DNA from: Martelella lutilitoris
GTDB taxonomy: Bacteria > Pseudomonadota > Alphaproteobacteria > Rhizobiales > Rhizobiaceae
Assembly: GCF_016598595.1 (NCBI RefSeq)
Contig: NZ_CP066786.1
Location: 3,619,501-3,683,500, forward strand
Direction: 5' to 3'
DNA length: 64,000 nt
Under the pieces are notes generated by a model. It saw nothing but the letters and a program-made list of their open reading frames with translations, had not been told where the DNA came from and made no database searches. Of the stretch, positions 35,649 to 44,718 are shown in pieces. The translations under genes were made by a program, and so were the position numbers. The first letter of the stretch is position 1; each line of letters opens with the position of its first letter.

Positions 35649-36712
35649 CAACCCAGATCGAATTCAACGCGGTCGAGAAGTATTACGGCCGTTACCACGC
35701 CCTCAAGAACGTCAACCTCACGATCGAAAAGGGCGAGTTCGTCGCGCTTGTCGGCCCGTCCGGTTGCGGCAAGTCCACGCTGTTGCGCACGCTGGCCGGT
35801 CTGGAAAAGATCTCCGGCGGCGAGGTGAAGATCGCCGGCGATCTGATGAACGACATGCCGCCGCGCCGGCGCGACATCGCCATGGTGTTCCAGTCCTATG
35901 CCCTCTATCCGCATATGACGGTCGAGGAAAACCTGACCTACAGCCTGCGCACCCACGGCATGAAGAAGAAGGATGCCCAGGTGAAAGCCCGCGAAGTGGC
36001 CGATACCACGGGGCTTTCCAACCTGCTGGAACGCTATCCGCGCGAACTCTCCGGCGGCCAGCGCCAGCGCGTGGCCATGAGCCGCGCCATCATCCGCGAT
36101 CCGAAGGCCTTCCTCTTCGACGAACCGCTGTCCAACCTCGATGCGGCGCTGCGTGTTCACATGCGCAAGGAAATCCGCACGCTGCATGATCGCCTCGGCG
36201 CAACCTCGGTCTATGTCACCCATGACCAGATCGAGGCCATGACCATGGCCGACCGCGTCGTCCTGATGAAGGAAGGCCGGATCGAGCAGCAAGGCGCGCC
36301 GCTCGAACTCTATGACAGCCCGGCAAACCAGTTCGTCGCCGGCTTCATCGGCTCTCCTGCGATGAATTTCCTGCCGGCAATTGTGGGCGAGGACGGCCAC
36401 AGCCTGAAGCTCGAACTCGGTGACGGCGACGTTCTGCCCTATGCGGGCAAGCTTGAGGCCGGTCGCAAGGTGACCGTGGGCCTGAGACCCGAACATCTCG
36501 AGCTGGTTTCGGCGCAGGACGCCCAGTTCAGCCTGCCGCTCAGGATCGCCGAAGCCACGGGCGCGACGACCTTCCTGTTCACCGACAGCGACCCGGAGAT
36601 CGCCGTTGTCATCAACGACCGCGCCGCCGTGACGCCCGGCGAGCCGCTGAACATGCGGATCGCCCCGGAACTCATCCACATCTTCGATCGCGAGACCGGC
36701 ATCCGGCTCTGA
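35645..36712 (+). CDS. CUT1 ABC transporter ATP-binding protein (MalK/UgpC type)
   Basis: The ATG at 35645 gives 355 residues. The N-terminal ABC domain has Walker A GPSGCGKST (about 37-45), the Q-loop VFQSYALYPHMTV, signature LSGGQRQRVAMSRAI and Walker B AFLFDEPLSNLDA with the following His switch VTHDQIEA. From about residue 235 there is the regulatory OB-fold (TOBE) domain typical of MalK/UgpC. It energises the CUT1 importer; such ATPases can serve several importers. Confidence 0.95.
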   Translation: MTTQIEFNAVEKYYGRYHALKNVNLTIEKGEFVALVGPSGCGKSTLLRTLAGLEKISGGEVKIAGDLMNDMPPRRRDIAMVFQSYALYPHMTVEENLTYSLRTHGMKKKDAQVKAREVADTTGLSNLLERYPRELSGGQRQRVAMSRAIIRDPKAFLFDEPLSNLDAALRVHMRKEIRTLHDRLGATSVYVTHDQIEAMTMADRVVLMKEGRIEQQGAPLELYDSPANQFVAGFIGSPAMNFLPAIVGEDGHSLKLELGDGDVLPYAGKLEAGRKVTVGLRPEHLELVSAQDAQFSLPLRIAEATGATTFLFTDSDPEIAVVINDRAAVTPGEPLNMRIAPELIHIFDRETGIRL

Positions 36713-36782
36713 CCGGCTGATCTTGCGGTGAGCGATGGCGCCTCTCCCCGCCACCGCTCCCAGAATTCAAAGGAATACACAC

Positions 36783-39101
36783 ATGAAAATCATGGACGGC
36801 AACTGGCATGTGCGCCAGAATTTCGACCTCAACCAGCCGCTCGAGGTCTTCGATGCCCGCGTGAAGGACGGCAATCTCGTCATCCGCGCCACCACCTGGC
36901 CGATGAACGACCGCGCCAACCAGATCAATGCCCGGCTGATCATCCTCACCCTCTCCGCGCCGATGGAAGGCATGATCGGGGTGAAGAGCGAGCACTTCCG
37001 CGGCGGTCTCGACAAGGGCCCGCATTTCGACCTCTATCCGGACGAAGGCTTTGCGCCGGAAATCGAGATCACGGACGAGTTTGCCACGCTGAAAAGCGGC
37101 AACCTCACCGCCCGCATCGCCATGAACGGCCGCTGGAACCTCGAATTCCTGCGTGACGGCAAACTGATCACCGGTTCCGACTACAAGGCCGGCGGCCATG
37201 CCATCGACCACGACGACAATGACCGCACCCATATGTTCGAACGTCTGAGCCTCGGCGTCGGCACCAAGATCTATGGTCTTGGCGAGCGTTTCACCGAGTT
37301 CGTCAAGAACGGCCAGATGGTCGATATCTGGAACCGCGACGGCGGCGCCAACACCGACCAGGCCTACAAGAACATCCCCTTCTTCCTTACCAATCGCGGC
37401 TGGGGCGTTTTCGTCAACAATCCGGGCCGCGTCGAGTTCGAAGTCGGCTCGGAAAAGGTTCACAAGGCGCTGTTCTCCGTTCCGGGCGAAAGCCTCGAAT
37501 ATTACGTCATCGACGGGCCGGACCCCAAGGGCGTTATCGACCGCTATACAAAGCTCACCGGCCGCCCGGCGCTGCCGGCCCGCTGGTCCTTCGGCCTGTG
37601 GCTGACGACATCGTTCACCACCGAATATGACGAGGCAACGGTCACCAGCTTCCTCGACGGCATGGCAGAGCGCGACATTCCGTTGCATGTTTTCCATTTC
37701 GACTGCTTCTGGATGCGCGGCCTGCACTGGTGCGATTTCGAATGGGACCCGGAGACCTTCCCGGAGCCGGAAGCCATGCTGAAGCGCTACAAGGAGCGCG
37801 GCCTCAACATCTGCGTCTGGATCAATCCCTATATCGCCCAGGAATCCAAGCTCTTCGACGAGGGCAAGGAAAACGGCTACCTGATCAAGCGCCCGGACGG
37901 TTCCGTCTGGCAGTGGGACCGCTGGCAGCCCGGCCAGGCCGTGGTCGACTTCACCAACCGGCAAGCCTGCGACTGGTATGCCGGTTATCTGAAGGATCTG
38001 GTGGCCCAGGGCGTCGACTGCTTCAAGACCGATTTCGGCGAGCGCATTCCGGTCGACGTTGCCTATCATGACGGCTCCGACGCCGAGACCATGCACAACT
38101 ACTACACCTTCCTCTACAACAAGGTCGTCTACGAGGCCCTGCAGGAGACGAAGGGCGAGGACGAAGCGGTGCTGTTTGCCCGCTCCGCCACCACCGGCGG
38201 CCAGCAATTCCCGGTTCACTGGGGCGGCGACTGCTATTCGGATTATGAATCCATGGCGGAGTCTCTGCGCGGCGGCCTGTCGCTCGGCCTTTCCGGCTTC
38301 GGCTTCTGGAGCCATGACATAGGCGGCTTCGAGGCAACGGCTGAAGCCGATGTCTACAAGCGCTGGTGCGCCTTCGGCCTGCTCTCCAGCCATTCGCGCC
38401 TGCACGGCTCCAAGTCCTACCGCGTGCCGTGGCTCTATGACGAAGAAGCCGTCGATGTTCTGCGCTTCTTCACCAAGCTGAAGATGCGCCTGATGCCGAC
38501 GATTTACGAGGCTGCCTGCGAAGCGCCCAAGACCGGCCTGCCGGTGATGCGCGCCATGATGCTGGAGTTTCCGGAAGACCGCACCTGCGACGTGCTCGAC
38601 CGCCAGTACATGCTCGGCGAAAAGCTTCTGGTGGCGCCGGTTCTCGACAAATCGGGTGACGTCGAAATCTACCTGCCGAAAGGCCGCTGGACGCATCTTC
38701 TCACCGGAGAAGAGGTCGAGGGCGGCAGTTGGCGCATCGAAAACCACGACTTCATGAGCCTGCCGCTTTACGTCCGCCCCTCAAGCCTCATCGTCTGGGG
38801 CGCGGTCGACGACAAGCCGGACTACGACTATGCGGAAGGCGCGCTCTTTGCTCTCTACGCGCTCGAAGACGGCAAGACGGCGAAAGCCACGATCTTCGCC
38901 GAAAAGGGCGCGAAAGCGCAGGAACTGGCCGTGTCCCGCACGGGCGACACGCTGACCATCACGGCGGAAGATGGAAGCCGCCCGTGGCGCCTGCGCTTGC
39001 AGAACATCGCCTCTGTAGCCAGCGCCGGGGATGCCGGCATTGCGGAAACCGCCGAAGGCGTGATCCTCGAAGGCAAGGGCAATGTCACTGTGAAGCTCTG
39101 A
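36783..39101 (+). CDS. yicI: Alpha-xylosidase, glycoside hydrolase family 31 (YicI type)
   Basis: The ATG at 36783 gives 772 residues, the same length as E. coli YicI, and long blocks match it: MKIMDGNW at the start, YGLGERFTEFVKNGQMVDIW, WNRDGGANTDQAYKNIPFF, PLHVFHFDCFWMRGLHWCDF and GFGFWSHDIGGFE. The nucleophile Asp is in FKTDFGERIP and the acid/base Asp in PVHWGGDCYS. YicI releases alpha-linked xylose from isoprimeverose and xyloglucan-type oligosaccharides in the cytoplasm; no signal peptide is seen here. As last gene of the LacI-controlled CUT1 operon it defines the likely substrate class. A longer upstream in-frame ATG (36735) lacks homology. Confidence 0.95.
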   Translation: MKIMDGNWHVRQNFDLNQPLEVFDARVKDGNLVIRATTWPMNDRANQINARLIILTLSAPMEGMIGVKSEHFRGGLDKGPHFDLYPDEGFAPEIEITDEFATLKSGNLTARIAMNGRWNLEFLRDGKLITGSDYKAGGHAIDHDDNDRTHMFERLSLGVGTKIYGLGERFTEFVKNGQMVDIWNRDGGANTDQAYKNIPFFLTNRGWGVFVNNPGRVEFEVGSEKVHKALFSVPGESLEYYVIDGPDPKGVIDRYTKLTGRPALPARWSFGLWLTTSFTTEYDEATVTSFLDGMAERDIPLHVFHFDCFWMRGLHWCDFEWDPETFPEPEAMLKRYKERGLNICVWINPYIAQESKLFDEGKENGYLIKRPDGSVWQWDRWQPGQAVVDFTNRQACDWYAGYLKDLVAQGVDCFKTDFGERIPVDVAYHDGSDAETMHNYYTFLYNKVVYEALQETKGEDEAVLFARSATTGGQQFPVHWGGDCYSDYESMAESLRGGLSLGLSGFGFWSHDIGGFEATAEADVYKRWCAFGLLSSHSRLHGSKSYRVPWLYDEEAVDVLRFFTKLKMRLMPTIYEAACEAPKTGLPVMRAMMLEFPEDRTCDVLDRQYMLGEKLLVAPVLDKSGDVEIYLPKGRWTHLLTGEEVEGGSWRIENHDFMSLPLYVRPSSLIVWGAVDDKPDYDYAEGALFALYALEDGKTAKATIFAEKGAKAQELAVSRTGDTLTITAEDGSRPWRLRLQNIASVASAGDAGIAETAEGVILEGKGNVTVKL

Positions 39102-39183
39102 GCCAGGGAACGCTCACGGGAAATCGCGATTGCCGCGGTTTCGGGCCGACAGGCATCACAGGATCGATACCGCACCATCTCAG

Positions 39184-39211
39184 ACGCTCCGGAGTGATCC
39201 GGGGCGTTTTT
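39184..39211 (+). terminator. Rho-independent terminator of the alpha-xylosidase operon
   Basis: ACGCTCCGGA-GTGA-TCCGGGGCGT (39184-39207) forms a 10-bp stem with one wobble pair and a 4-base loop, followed directly by TTTT. It lies about 80 bases after the yicI stop. Confidence 0.85.
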
Positions 39212-39239
39212 GTTTGCAGCCGAACAATTCCCAGATGCA

Positions 39240-39402
39240 TTTCGGCATTCATAATTTATATAAAATCTAAATTTCTAATTTATTATTTTATAAATTACGT
39301 ATAATATAATTTTTAAAATATTAAATTTCTACTATTTCAAGTAATAACTCGATTATATTTATAAATATAATAGTTTGTTAACCATTTTATACGATTTTAA
39401 CC
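39240..39402 (+). promoter_or_regulatory. AT-rich promoter and leader region of the first autotransporter
   Basis: About 160 bases of very AT-rich DNA stand out from the GC-rich surroundings. A consensus-like TATAAT is at 39366-39371. Two boxes, AACTCGATT (39346-39354) and CCATTTTATAC (39382-39392), recur with exactly the same 36-base spacing at 56942-56988. No gene is seen here. A long AT tract before a surface-protein gene often marks H-NS/Ros-like silencing or curvature-dependent control; that is inference. Confidence 0.6.
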
Positions 39403-42400
39403 ATGAAAGGCGACGGAAAATCGACTTCTAAACCCGTCAGATCTGCCTTGAAATGGAGAGGATCGGAAGAAATGTCCCATGCAATCGAATCGACAGAAAC
39501 GAAAACCGCTCGACCGACGCCCAAAAAGAACGCGCGCGCTTTTGCTCGTTTCCTGTCGGGCACGGCGTTCACGACGCTGCTTCTGGCGAGCGGGGCGGCG
39601 CTTTACTGCGGCATGCCCCAGCAGGCCTCTGCCCTGGATCTCTACTGGAATGCGCCCGGGACCTCGGGGGCAGTGATTGGCGACGGCTCGCCCATCGTCG
39701 CCCTCGACGGCACATGGTCGGTCGGCGGAAACCTGAACTGGACGAACGCCGGCAACACCCAGCCAGGCGTGACATGGTCCAACGCCCCGGGCACCAATGC
39801 CCATTTCATCGGCCCGGCCGGGGCTCACCCCGTGATCGATATCGTCGGCAACATCAATTTCGACACGATCTATCTCGGCGCGCCGAACGGCGCCGGCGGC
39901 AATACGAATTATTACCTCATCCGGGGCACAGGCGCCTTCTACATGGCTCCGGCCGCGGGCAGCAACCACTCAACCATCGTCGGCCTGGTCCCGAACACTC
40001 AGAGCTTTGCCGTGCCGATCCACGACAGTCAGGACGGCAGTGTGACCGATCTCTACATCGAAAGCTCGGACGGCACGCTGGGCGGCGGCCTGATCACCTT
40101 CGTCACGGACATGCAATATACCGGCGCCACCCACATCAAGAGCGGCGCCCTCTCGATCGGCGGCTTGGATGCCTCTGGTCTCCCGGGACCCTATTACGAC
40201 GCCTCGGTCAATGGCGACATCATCATGTCGAACAATGCCGGCCTTGCCCTTTATTCGGCGACAAAGGACCAGACCGTCAGCAATCGCATTTACACCGAAA
40301 CCGCCAGCGATACCAACGCGCGGATTGATATCCGCAACGGCGGTTCCACCCACAAGCTGATCCTGACCAGCAGCAATCCCGACTATGTCGGTAAGGTGAA
40401 TATTTCCGGCATTCTCTCCGGCACGGGCGGGTTCGGCGGTGCGGTGGATCTCATCTACAGCGGCTCACTCTACAACCGGCAGGGCAGCACGCTCACGCTC
40501 GGCACATCGGTTACGTTCACGAGAGATACGACGGGGATAACGGCCGATCTGGAAGAGGCCACCGCCGGCCAGCCCCTGTTCGTCACCAGCGGCGCGCTCG
40601 ATGTTTCCCTGGCGTCGCTCACAGCCACCGTCCAGGGCAATGCGCCCGTCTACAATATCTTCCAGTATGGCGGCGCGCTCAACCCGGCGCCCGGAACGAT
40701 CTTCAAAACAACGACATTCAGCGGCATAACACCCGGAACAAATTACCGGCTCGACGTTGTAGAACCCGGCCATGGCGCCTTTCAAACCCCGGGAATGATT
40801 AGGCTTCTCGTCTACGATAACAACGACGAAATTGCGCAATACTGGAATGGCGGCGCGCCGGCGCCCTATGATGGCGGCCTTGTCGGCGGGACAGGCACCT
40901 GGGTCGAGGGTCTGGGCAACTGGACTGATCAGAGCGGAACGAAAGCTGCGGCCTGGGCCCGTTCGGTCGGCATTTTTGACGGTACGGGCGGCACGGTTAC
41001 CGCGAGCGGAACGCTGGCCTTCGACCGGCTCGAATTCGCCGTGGACAAATACAGTATCGAAGGTGGCGCCGGCAACGCGCTCTCGCTCTCGCCCTATTCC
41101 GCCGGAAGCGGCCAGATCTCCGTCACCAATGGCGGCCAGACCGCGACGATCGCCGTCGATATCGGCAACGGCAACAATTACAGCGCTTCGGGGCCCGGTG
41201 CCGTGGTCAGCACGCTGGAAAAGACCGGCGCCGGCACGCTCGTCTTCACCGGCACCAAATCCTATACCGGACTGACGACGGTGTCGGAAGGAACGCTCCG
41301 CCTCGGCAATGGCGGCCAGGCCGGCGGCCTGACCGGCGGCGCCACGGTCGCGTCATCCGCCCACTTCGGCGGCGCCGGCAGCGTCGGCGGCAATGTCGCG
41401 ATCAATACGGGCGCGACGCTTTTCGGCGACCAGAACGGCGTTCTCGCCATTGCAGGCGATCTCGCCTTCCAGACGGGAACCACGCTCCAGGTCGGCCTGA
41501 ACGGGCCCTCGACCACGCCGATCTTCACCTCGAATACACTGACGCTCGGCGGAGTAGGCGCGACCACTATCAAGGTCGATTCCGTTGGCGCGCCTGGCGG
41601 GCTTTATGCCCTGATCAATTCAGCGACGGCGCCTTCGGCCCCGAACCCGGCCAACCAGTTTGTGCTGGGCAGCAATATCCCGACCGGCAGTTATGTTACC
41701 TATACGCCGGTCGGTCATGTCTATCTGAATCTGGCGGGCAGCGGCCCCTCCGGCCCGGATTTCGTCTACTGGGACGGCCTGACCACAAGCGGCACGAACC
41801 CCATTTCCGGCGGGAACGGCAACTGGAACACATTTGACGCGAACAACACAAACTGGGGCGATGCCGACCCGCCGACGGCACACAGCGACTGGAAACAGGG
41901 CGACATCGCGATCTTCACCGGCAATGCCGGCGTGGTCACCATCCAGACCCAAAACGGCGCAAACCCGGTTGAAGCCGGCGGTCTTCAATTTGCCAAACCC
42001 GACTACGTGATTTCCGGCGACACGCTGACGCTCGTTTCCGCCAGTGCCGACAATCTGGCGGAAATCGCGGTCGGCCCCAACGCCGCGACGACGGCGACGA
42101 TCAATTCTGTTCTCGACGGCACCGCCGGCATCAACAAGACCGGCGCGGGCGAACTCGTTCTTGCTGGCGACAACCTCTATTCGGGTGGAACCCGCCTGAC
42201 GGGCGGCGTGCTGACGGTTTCGAAGGACGCCAATCTCGGCGCGTCCTCGGCAGGCATTGCCTTTGCAGGCGGTACGCTGAAGGCGACGACCGGATTTTCC
42301 ACTGGCCGGTCGATGACCGTCGACAAGCATGGCGGCACGATCGACGTCGCAAACGGCGGCGACACGCTGACCGCCACGGGCGTCATTTCCGATGAACCCG

Positions 42401-44631
42401 GCAATGGCGGCGGCGTTCTGGAAAAAACGGGCGCGGGAACCCTCGCGCTTGCCGGCGACAACACCTATTCCGGCGGCACGGCCATCCGTGAGGGCACGGT
42501 CTCCATCGGCAAGGACCAGAACCTCGGCGCGGCGACCGGCGGCGTGCTGCTCGACGGCGGCCGGCTCTCGACCGCATCGAGCTTCTCCACGGCACGCACA
42601 TTCCAGCTCACCGGCAATGGCGGCACGATCGATATTGCCGCCGGCGCCGACACACTGACCGCAACCGGACGTTTCGTCGACGCGACCGGCCAGACCGGCA
42701 GCCTGACGAAAACCGGCAGCGGCACACTGGTGATGACCGATGACAACACCTATACCGGCAAGACGACCGTTGAAGACGGCACGCTGCAACTGGGCAATGG
42801 CGGAGCAACCGGCTCGCTTGTCGGCGACATCGCCATCAACACGAATGCCATTGTCGATGTCATGCGCTCCGCCAATTGGGTGTTCAACGGAGAACTCTCC
42901 GGCGCCGGCCAATTCAACCAGGCGGGCACGGGTACAACAACGCTGACCGCCGACAGCTCGGCTTTCTCCGGCACGACCGCGGTCACCAACGGCGGCCTGT
43001 CGGTCTCCGGCAAGCTCGGCGGGGAGACGACCGTCAGCGGCACCGGGTTGCTGAGCGGCAACGGCCTGCTTGATCGCGTCGCGGCCATTAAGGGCGGCCG
43101 CATCACGGCCGGCACGACTGACAGCATCGACACGCTGTCGATGAATACGCTGAGCTTCGCGCCGGGGTCCGGTCTTTACGCCAATGTCGTCTCGAAAAAT
43201 ACCGCCGACGGCTTGGAAACCAAGGCTGACCTGCTCGACGCCAGCGGTTCTGTCACCGTTTCGGGCGGCCAGGTCACCGTTGACGCGGAGGGCAACTCGG
43301 TGGTCGACGGCACCACGGTGACGATCATCACCTCCTCCGACAGCGTGACGCGAACCGATGGCGACGGCGATGGAACAGCCGGCTTCAATGCCGATGTCGC
43401 TTCAACCTCCGCCTTTGTCGGCGCGGATATCGGCTATACCGCCAACACTGTCTTCCTGACGCTGAAGGATCTGACCAATAACGGGACCACGCTGTGCATT
43501 CCCGGGCTGACCGCCAACCAGTGCAATACGGCAGGCGGCATCAATTCTCTCGGTCCCAATGATCCTCTGGTGAAGATCATCAAGGGTCTGCCCAAGGATC
43601 AGCTCGGTCCGTCGCTCGACCAGCTTTCCGGCGAGGGCTATTCCTCGATTGACTCGGCAATGGTCGATGACAGCCGCTATGTGCGCGACGCCACCAATAC
43701 CCGGCTTCGCCAGACCTACCGCGATCCGCAGAAACCCGCCCCGTCCATGGCGAGCAACTATGCCGCTGTCGACGGCACGGGTCAGACACTGGCTGAGGAC
43801 GCGCCCGGCACCGGCGCCTGGATGACTGCCTACGGCTCCTGGAACGATTACAAGGCCACCGGCGATACGGCCGAAATGAAGAACAATGTCGGCGGCGTCT
43901 TCATCGGCGCGGACATCCCGGTCTTCGACACGTTGCGCTTCGGCGCGGTCGCCGGTTACGGCAGCAGCAGCTATGATATCAGCAGCCGCGGCACCTCGGC
44001 GACCAGCAATGACTGGACCTTCGGCCTTTACGGCGGCGGGGCAGTCGACAACTGGGGCATCAATTTCGGCACAGCCTATACCTGGCACGAAATCTCGGCC
44101 GATCGACGGGTCACCATTCCGGGGCTCAGCGAGCAAGAGAGCGCGGATTACGGCGCCGGAACCTACCAGGTCTACGGCGATGTCGACTACATGTTCGAAC
44201 TCGCCTCGAACTTCGATGCCGGCCCCTTCGCCGATGCCGCCTATGTCTACCAGCAGACCGACGGCTTCACCGAAACCGGCGGCATGGCGGCGCTCACCCG
44301 CAACGGCTCCAACACGAGCACCGGCTTTACAACGCTCGGCGTGCGCACCAGCTATGAACTGGAGAGCGAGAGCTTCACCGGGCAGGTCGTGGCATCGGCC
44401 GGGTGGCGAAGCGGCTACGGCGATCTCGCCGGCGTCGGCGCGCTGGCCTTTGCCGGCGGCACCTCGTTCGATATCACGGGTGCGCCGATTGCCAAAAACC
44501 AGGCAGTCCTGAATGTCGGGTTGCAGACCACGCTCAATGAAAGCCTGGACGTCGAGGTCAACTATATCGGCCTGTTCGCGTCCGACTATCAGAGCCAGAA
44601 CGTGGTCGGACGCCTCAACCTGCGCTTCTGA
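39403..44631 (+). CDS. Autotransporter (type Va secretion) with PATR-repeat passenger, about 1,720-1,740 residues
   Basis: Translation may start at 39403 (1,742 residues) or, more likely, at ATG 39472 (1,719 residues), which has GGAGAGG and GGAAGAA upstream and yields a better signal: basic KKNARAFARFLSGTAF, then TTLLLASGAALYCGMPQQAS and cleavage near ASALD. The passenger is a beta-helix with passenger-associated repeats (KTGAGTLVFTGTKSYTGLTT and variants such as LALAGDNTYSGGTAIREGT) and two or three W-N-G cassettes. A Cys pair (LCIPGLTANQC) precedes the C-terminal beta-barrel (about the last 280 residues, from GAWMTAYGSWNDY to the terminal LNLRF). Passenger function is unknown; adhesion or aggregation is usual for the family. 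Confidence 0.9.
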   Translation: MKGDGKSTSKPVRSALKWRGSEEMSHAIESTETKTARPTPKKNARAFARFLSGTAFTTLLLASGAALYCGMPQQASALDLYWNAPGTSGAVIGDGSPIVALDGTWSVGGNLNWTNAGNTQPGVTWSNAPGTNAHFIGPAGAHPVIDIVGNINFDTIYLGAPNGAGGNTNYYLIRGTGAFYMAPAAGSNHSTIVGLVPNTQSFAVPIHDSQDGSVTDLYIESSDGTLGGGLITFVTDMQYTGATHIKSGALSIGGLDASGLPGPYYDASVNGDIIMSNNAGLALYSATKDQTVSNRIYTETASDTNARIDIRNGGSTHKLILTSSNPDYVGKVNISGILSGTGGFGGAVDLIYSGSLYNRQGSTLTLGTSVTFTRDTTGITADLEEATAGQPLFVTSGALDVSLASLTATVQGNAPVYNIFQYGGALNPAPGTIFKTTTFSGITPGTNYRLDVVEPGHGAFQTPGMIRLLVYDNNDEIAQYWNGGAPAPYDGGLVGGTGTWVEGLGNWTDQSGTKAAAWARSVGIFDGTGGTVTASGTLAFDRLEFAVDKYSIEGGAGNALSLSPYSAGSGQISVTNGGQTATIAVDIGNGNNYSASGPGAVVSTLEKTGAGTLVFTGTKSYTGLTTVSEGTLRLGNGGQAGGLTGGATVASSAHFGGAGSVGGNVAINTGATLFGDQNGVLAIAGDLAFQTGTTLQVGLNGPSTTPIFTSNTLTLGGVGATTIKVDSVGAPGGLYALINSATAPSAPNPANQFVLGSNIPTGSYVTYTPVGHVYLNLAGSGPSGPDFVYWDGLTTSGTNPISGGNGNWNTFDANNTNWGDADPPTAHSDWKQGDIAIFTGNAGVVTIQTQNGANPVEAGGLQFAKPDYVISGDTLTLVSASADNLAEIAVGPNAATTATINSVLDGTAGINKTGAGELVLAGDNLYSGGTRLTGGVLTVSKDANLGASSAGIAFAGGTLKATTGFSTGRSMTVDKHGGTIDVANGGDTLTATGVISDEPGNGGGVLEKTGAGTLALAGDNTYSGGTAIREGTVSIGKDQNLGAATGGVLLDGGRLSTASSFSTARTFQLTGNGGTIDIAAGADTLTATGRFVDATGQTGSLTKTGSGTLVMTDDNTYTGKTTVEDGTLQLGNGGATGSLVGDIAINTNAIVDVMRSANWVFNGELSGAGQFNQAGTGTTTLTADSSAFSGTTAVTNGGLSVSGKLGGETTVSGTGLLSGNGLLDRVAAIKGGRITAGTTDSIDTLSMNTLSFAPGSGLYANVVSKNTADGLETKADLLDASGSVTVSGGQVTVDAEGNSVVDGTTVTIITSSDSVTRTDGDGDGTAGFNADVASTSAFVGADIGYTANTVFLTLKDLTNNGTTLCIPGLTANQCNTAGGINSLGPNDPLVKIIKGLPKDQLGPSLDQLSGEGYSSIDSAMVDDSRYVRDATNTRLRQTYRDPQKPAPSMASNYAAVDGTGQTLAEDAPGTGAWMTAYGSWNDYKATGDTAEMKNNVGGVFIGADIPVFDTLRFGAVAGYGSSSYDISSRGTSATSNDWTFGLYGGGAVDNWGINFGTAYTWHEISADRRVTIPGLSEQESADYGAGTYQVYGDVDYMFELASNFDAGPFADAAYVYQQTDGFTETGGMAALTRNGSNTSTGFTTLGVRTSYELESESFTGQVVASAGWRSGYGDLAGVGALAFAGGTSFDITGAPIAKNQAVLNVGLQTTLNESLDVEVNYIGLFASDYQSQNVVGRLNLRF

Positions 44632-44662
44632 CAACGCTCAGTCACAAGGATAACCAGACAAT

Positions 44663-44691
44663 AAAATGCCGGGCTTTGCGCCCGGCATTTT
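44663..44691. terminator. Bidirectional terminator between convergent autotransporter genes
   Basis: AAAATGCCGGGC-TTTGC-GCCCGGCATTTT is a perfect 12-bp stem with A and T tracts on both sides, so it can end transcription from both strands. It sits midway between the stops at 44631 (plus) and 44719 (minus). Confidence 0.9.
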
Positions 44692-44718
44692 GGCTTCGTA
44701 TCTCACGGGCGACCTGCC

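Noticed and set aside
36672..38747. A 691-codon minus-strand frame opposite the alpha-xylosidase
   Set aside because: The sense strand encodes a full-length YicI-type enzyme; the antisense frame has no signature.
39240..39402. AT-rich stretch as a replication origin or an insertion-sequence end
   Set aside because: No DnaA-box cluster, transposase or target duplication was seen. The stretch lies directly before an autotransporter gene and shares boxes with another autotransporter-associated region, so regulation is the simpler reading.
41200..43100. Short spaced repeats that could suggest a CRISPR or tandem-repeat array
   Set aside because: They are degenerate codon-level repeats of the PATR motif in frame with the protein, not constant repeats with unique spacers.
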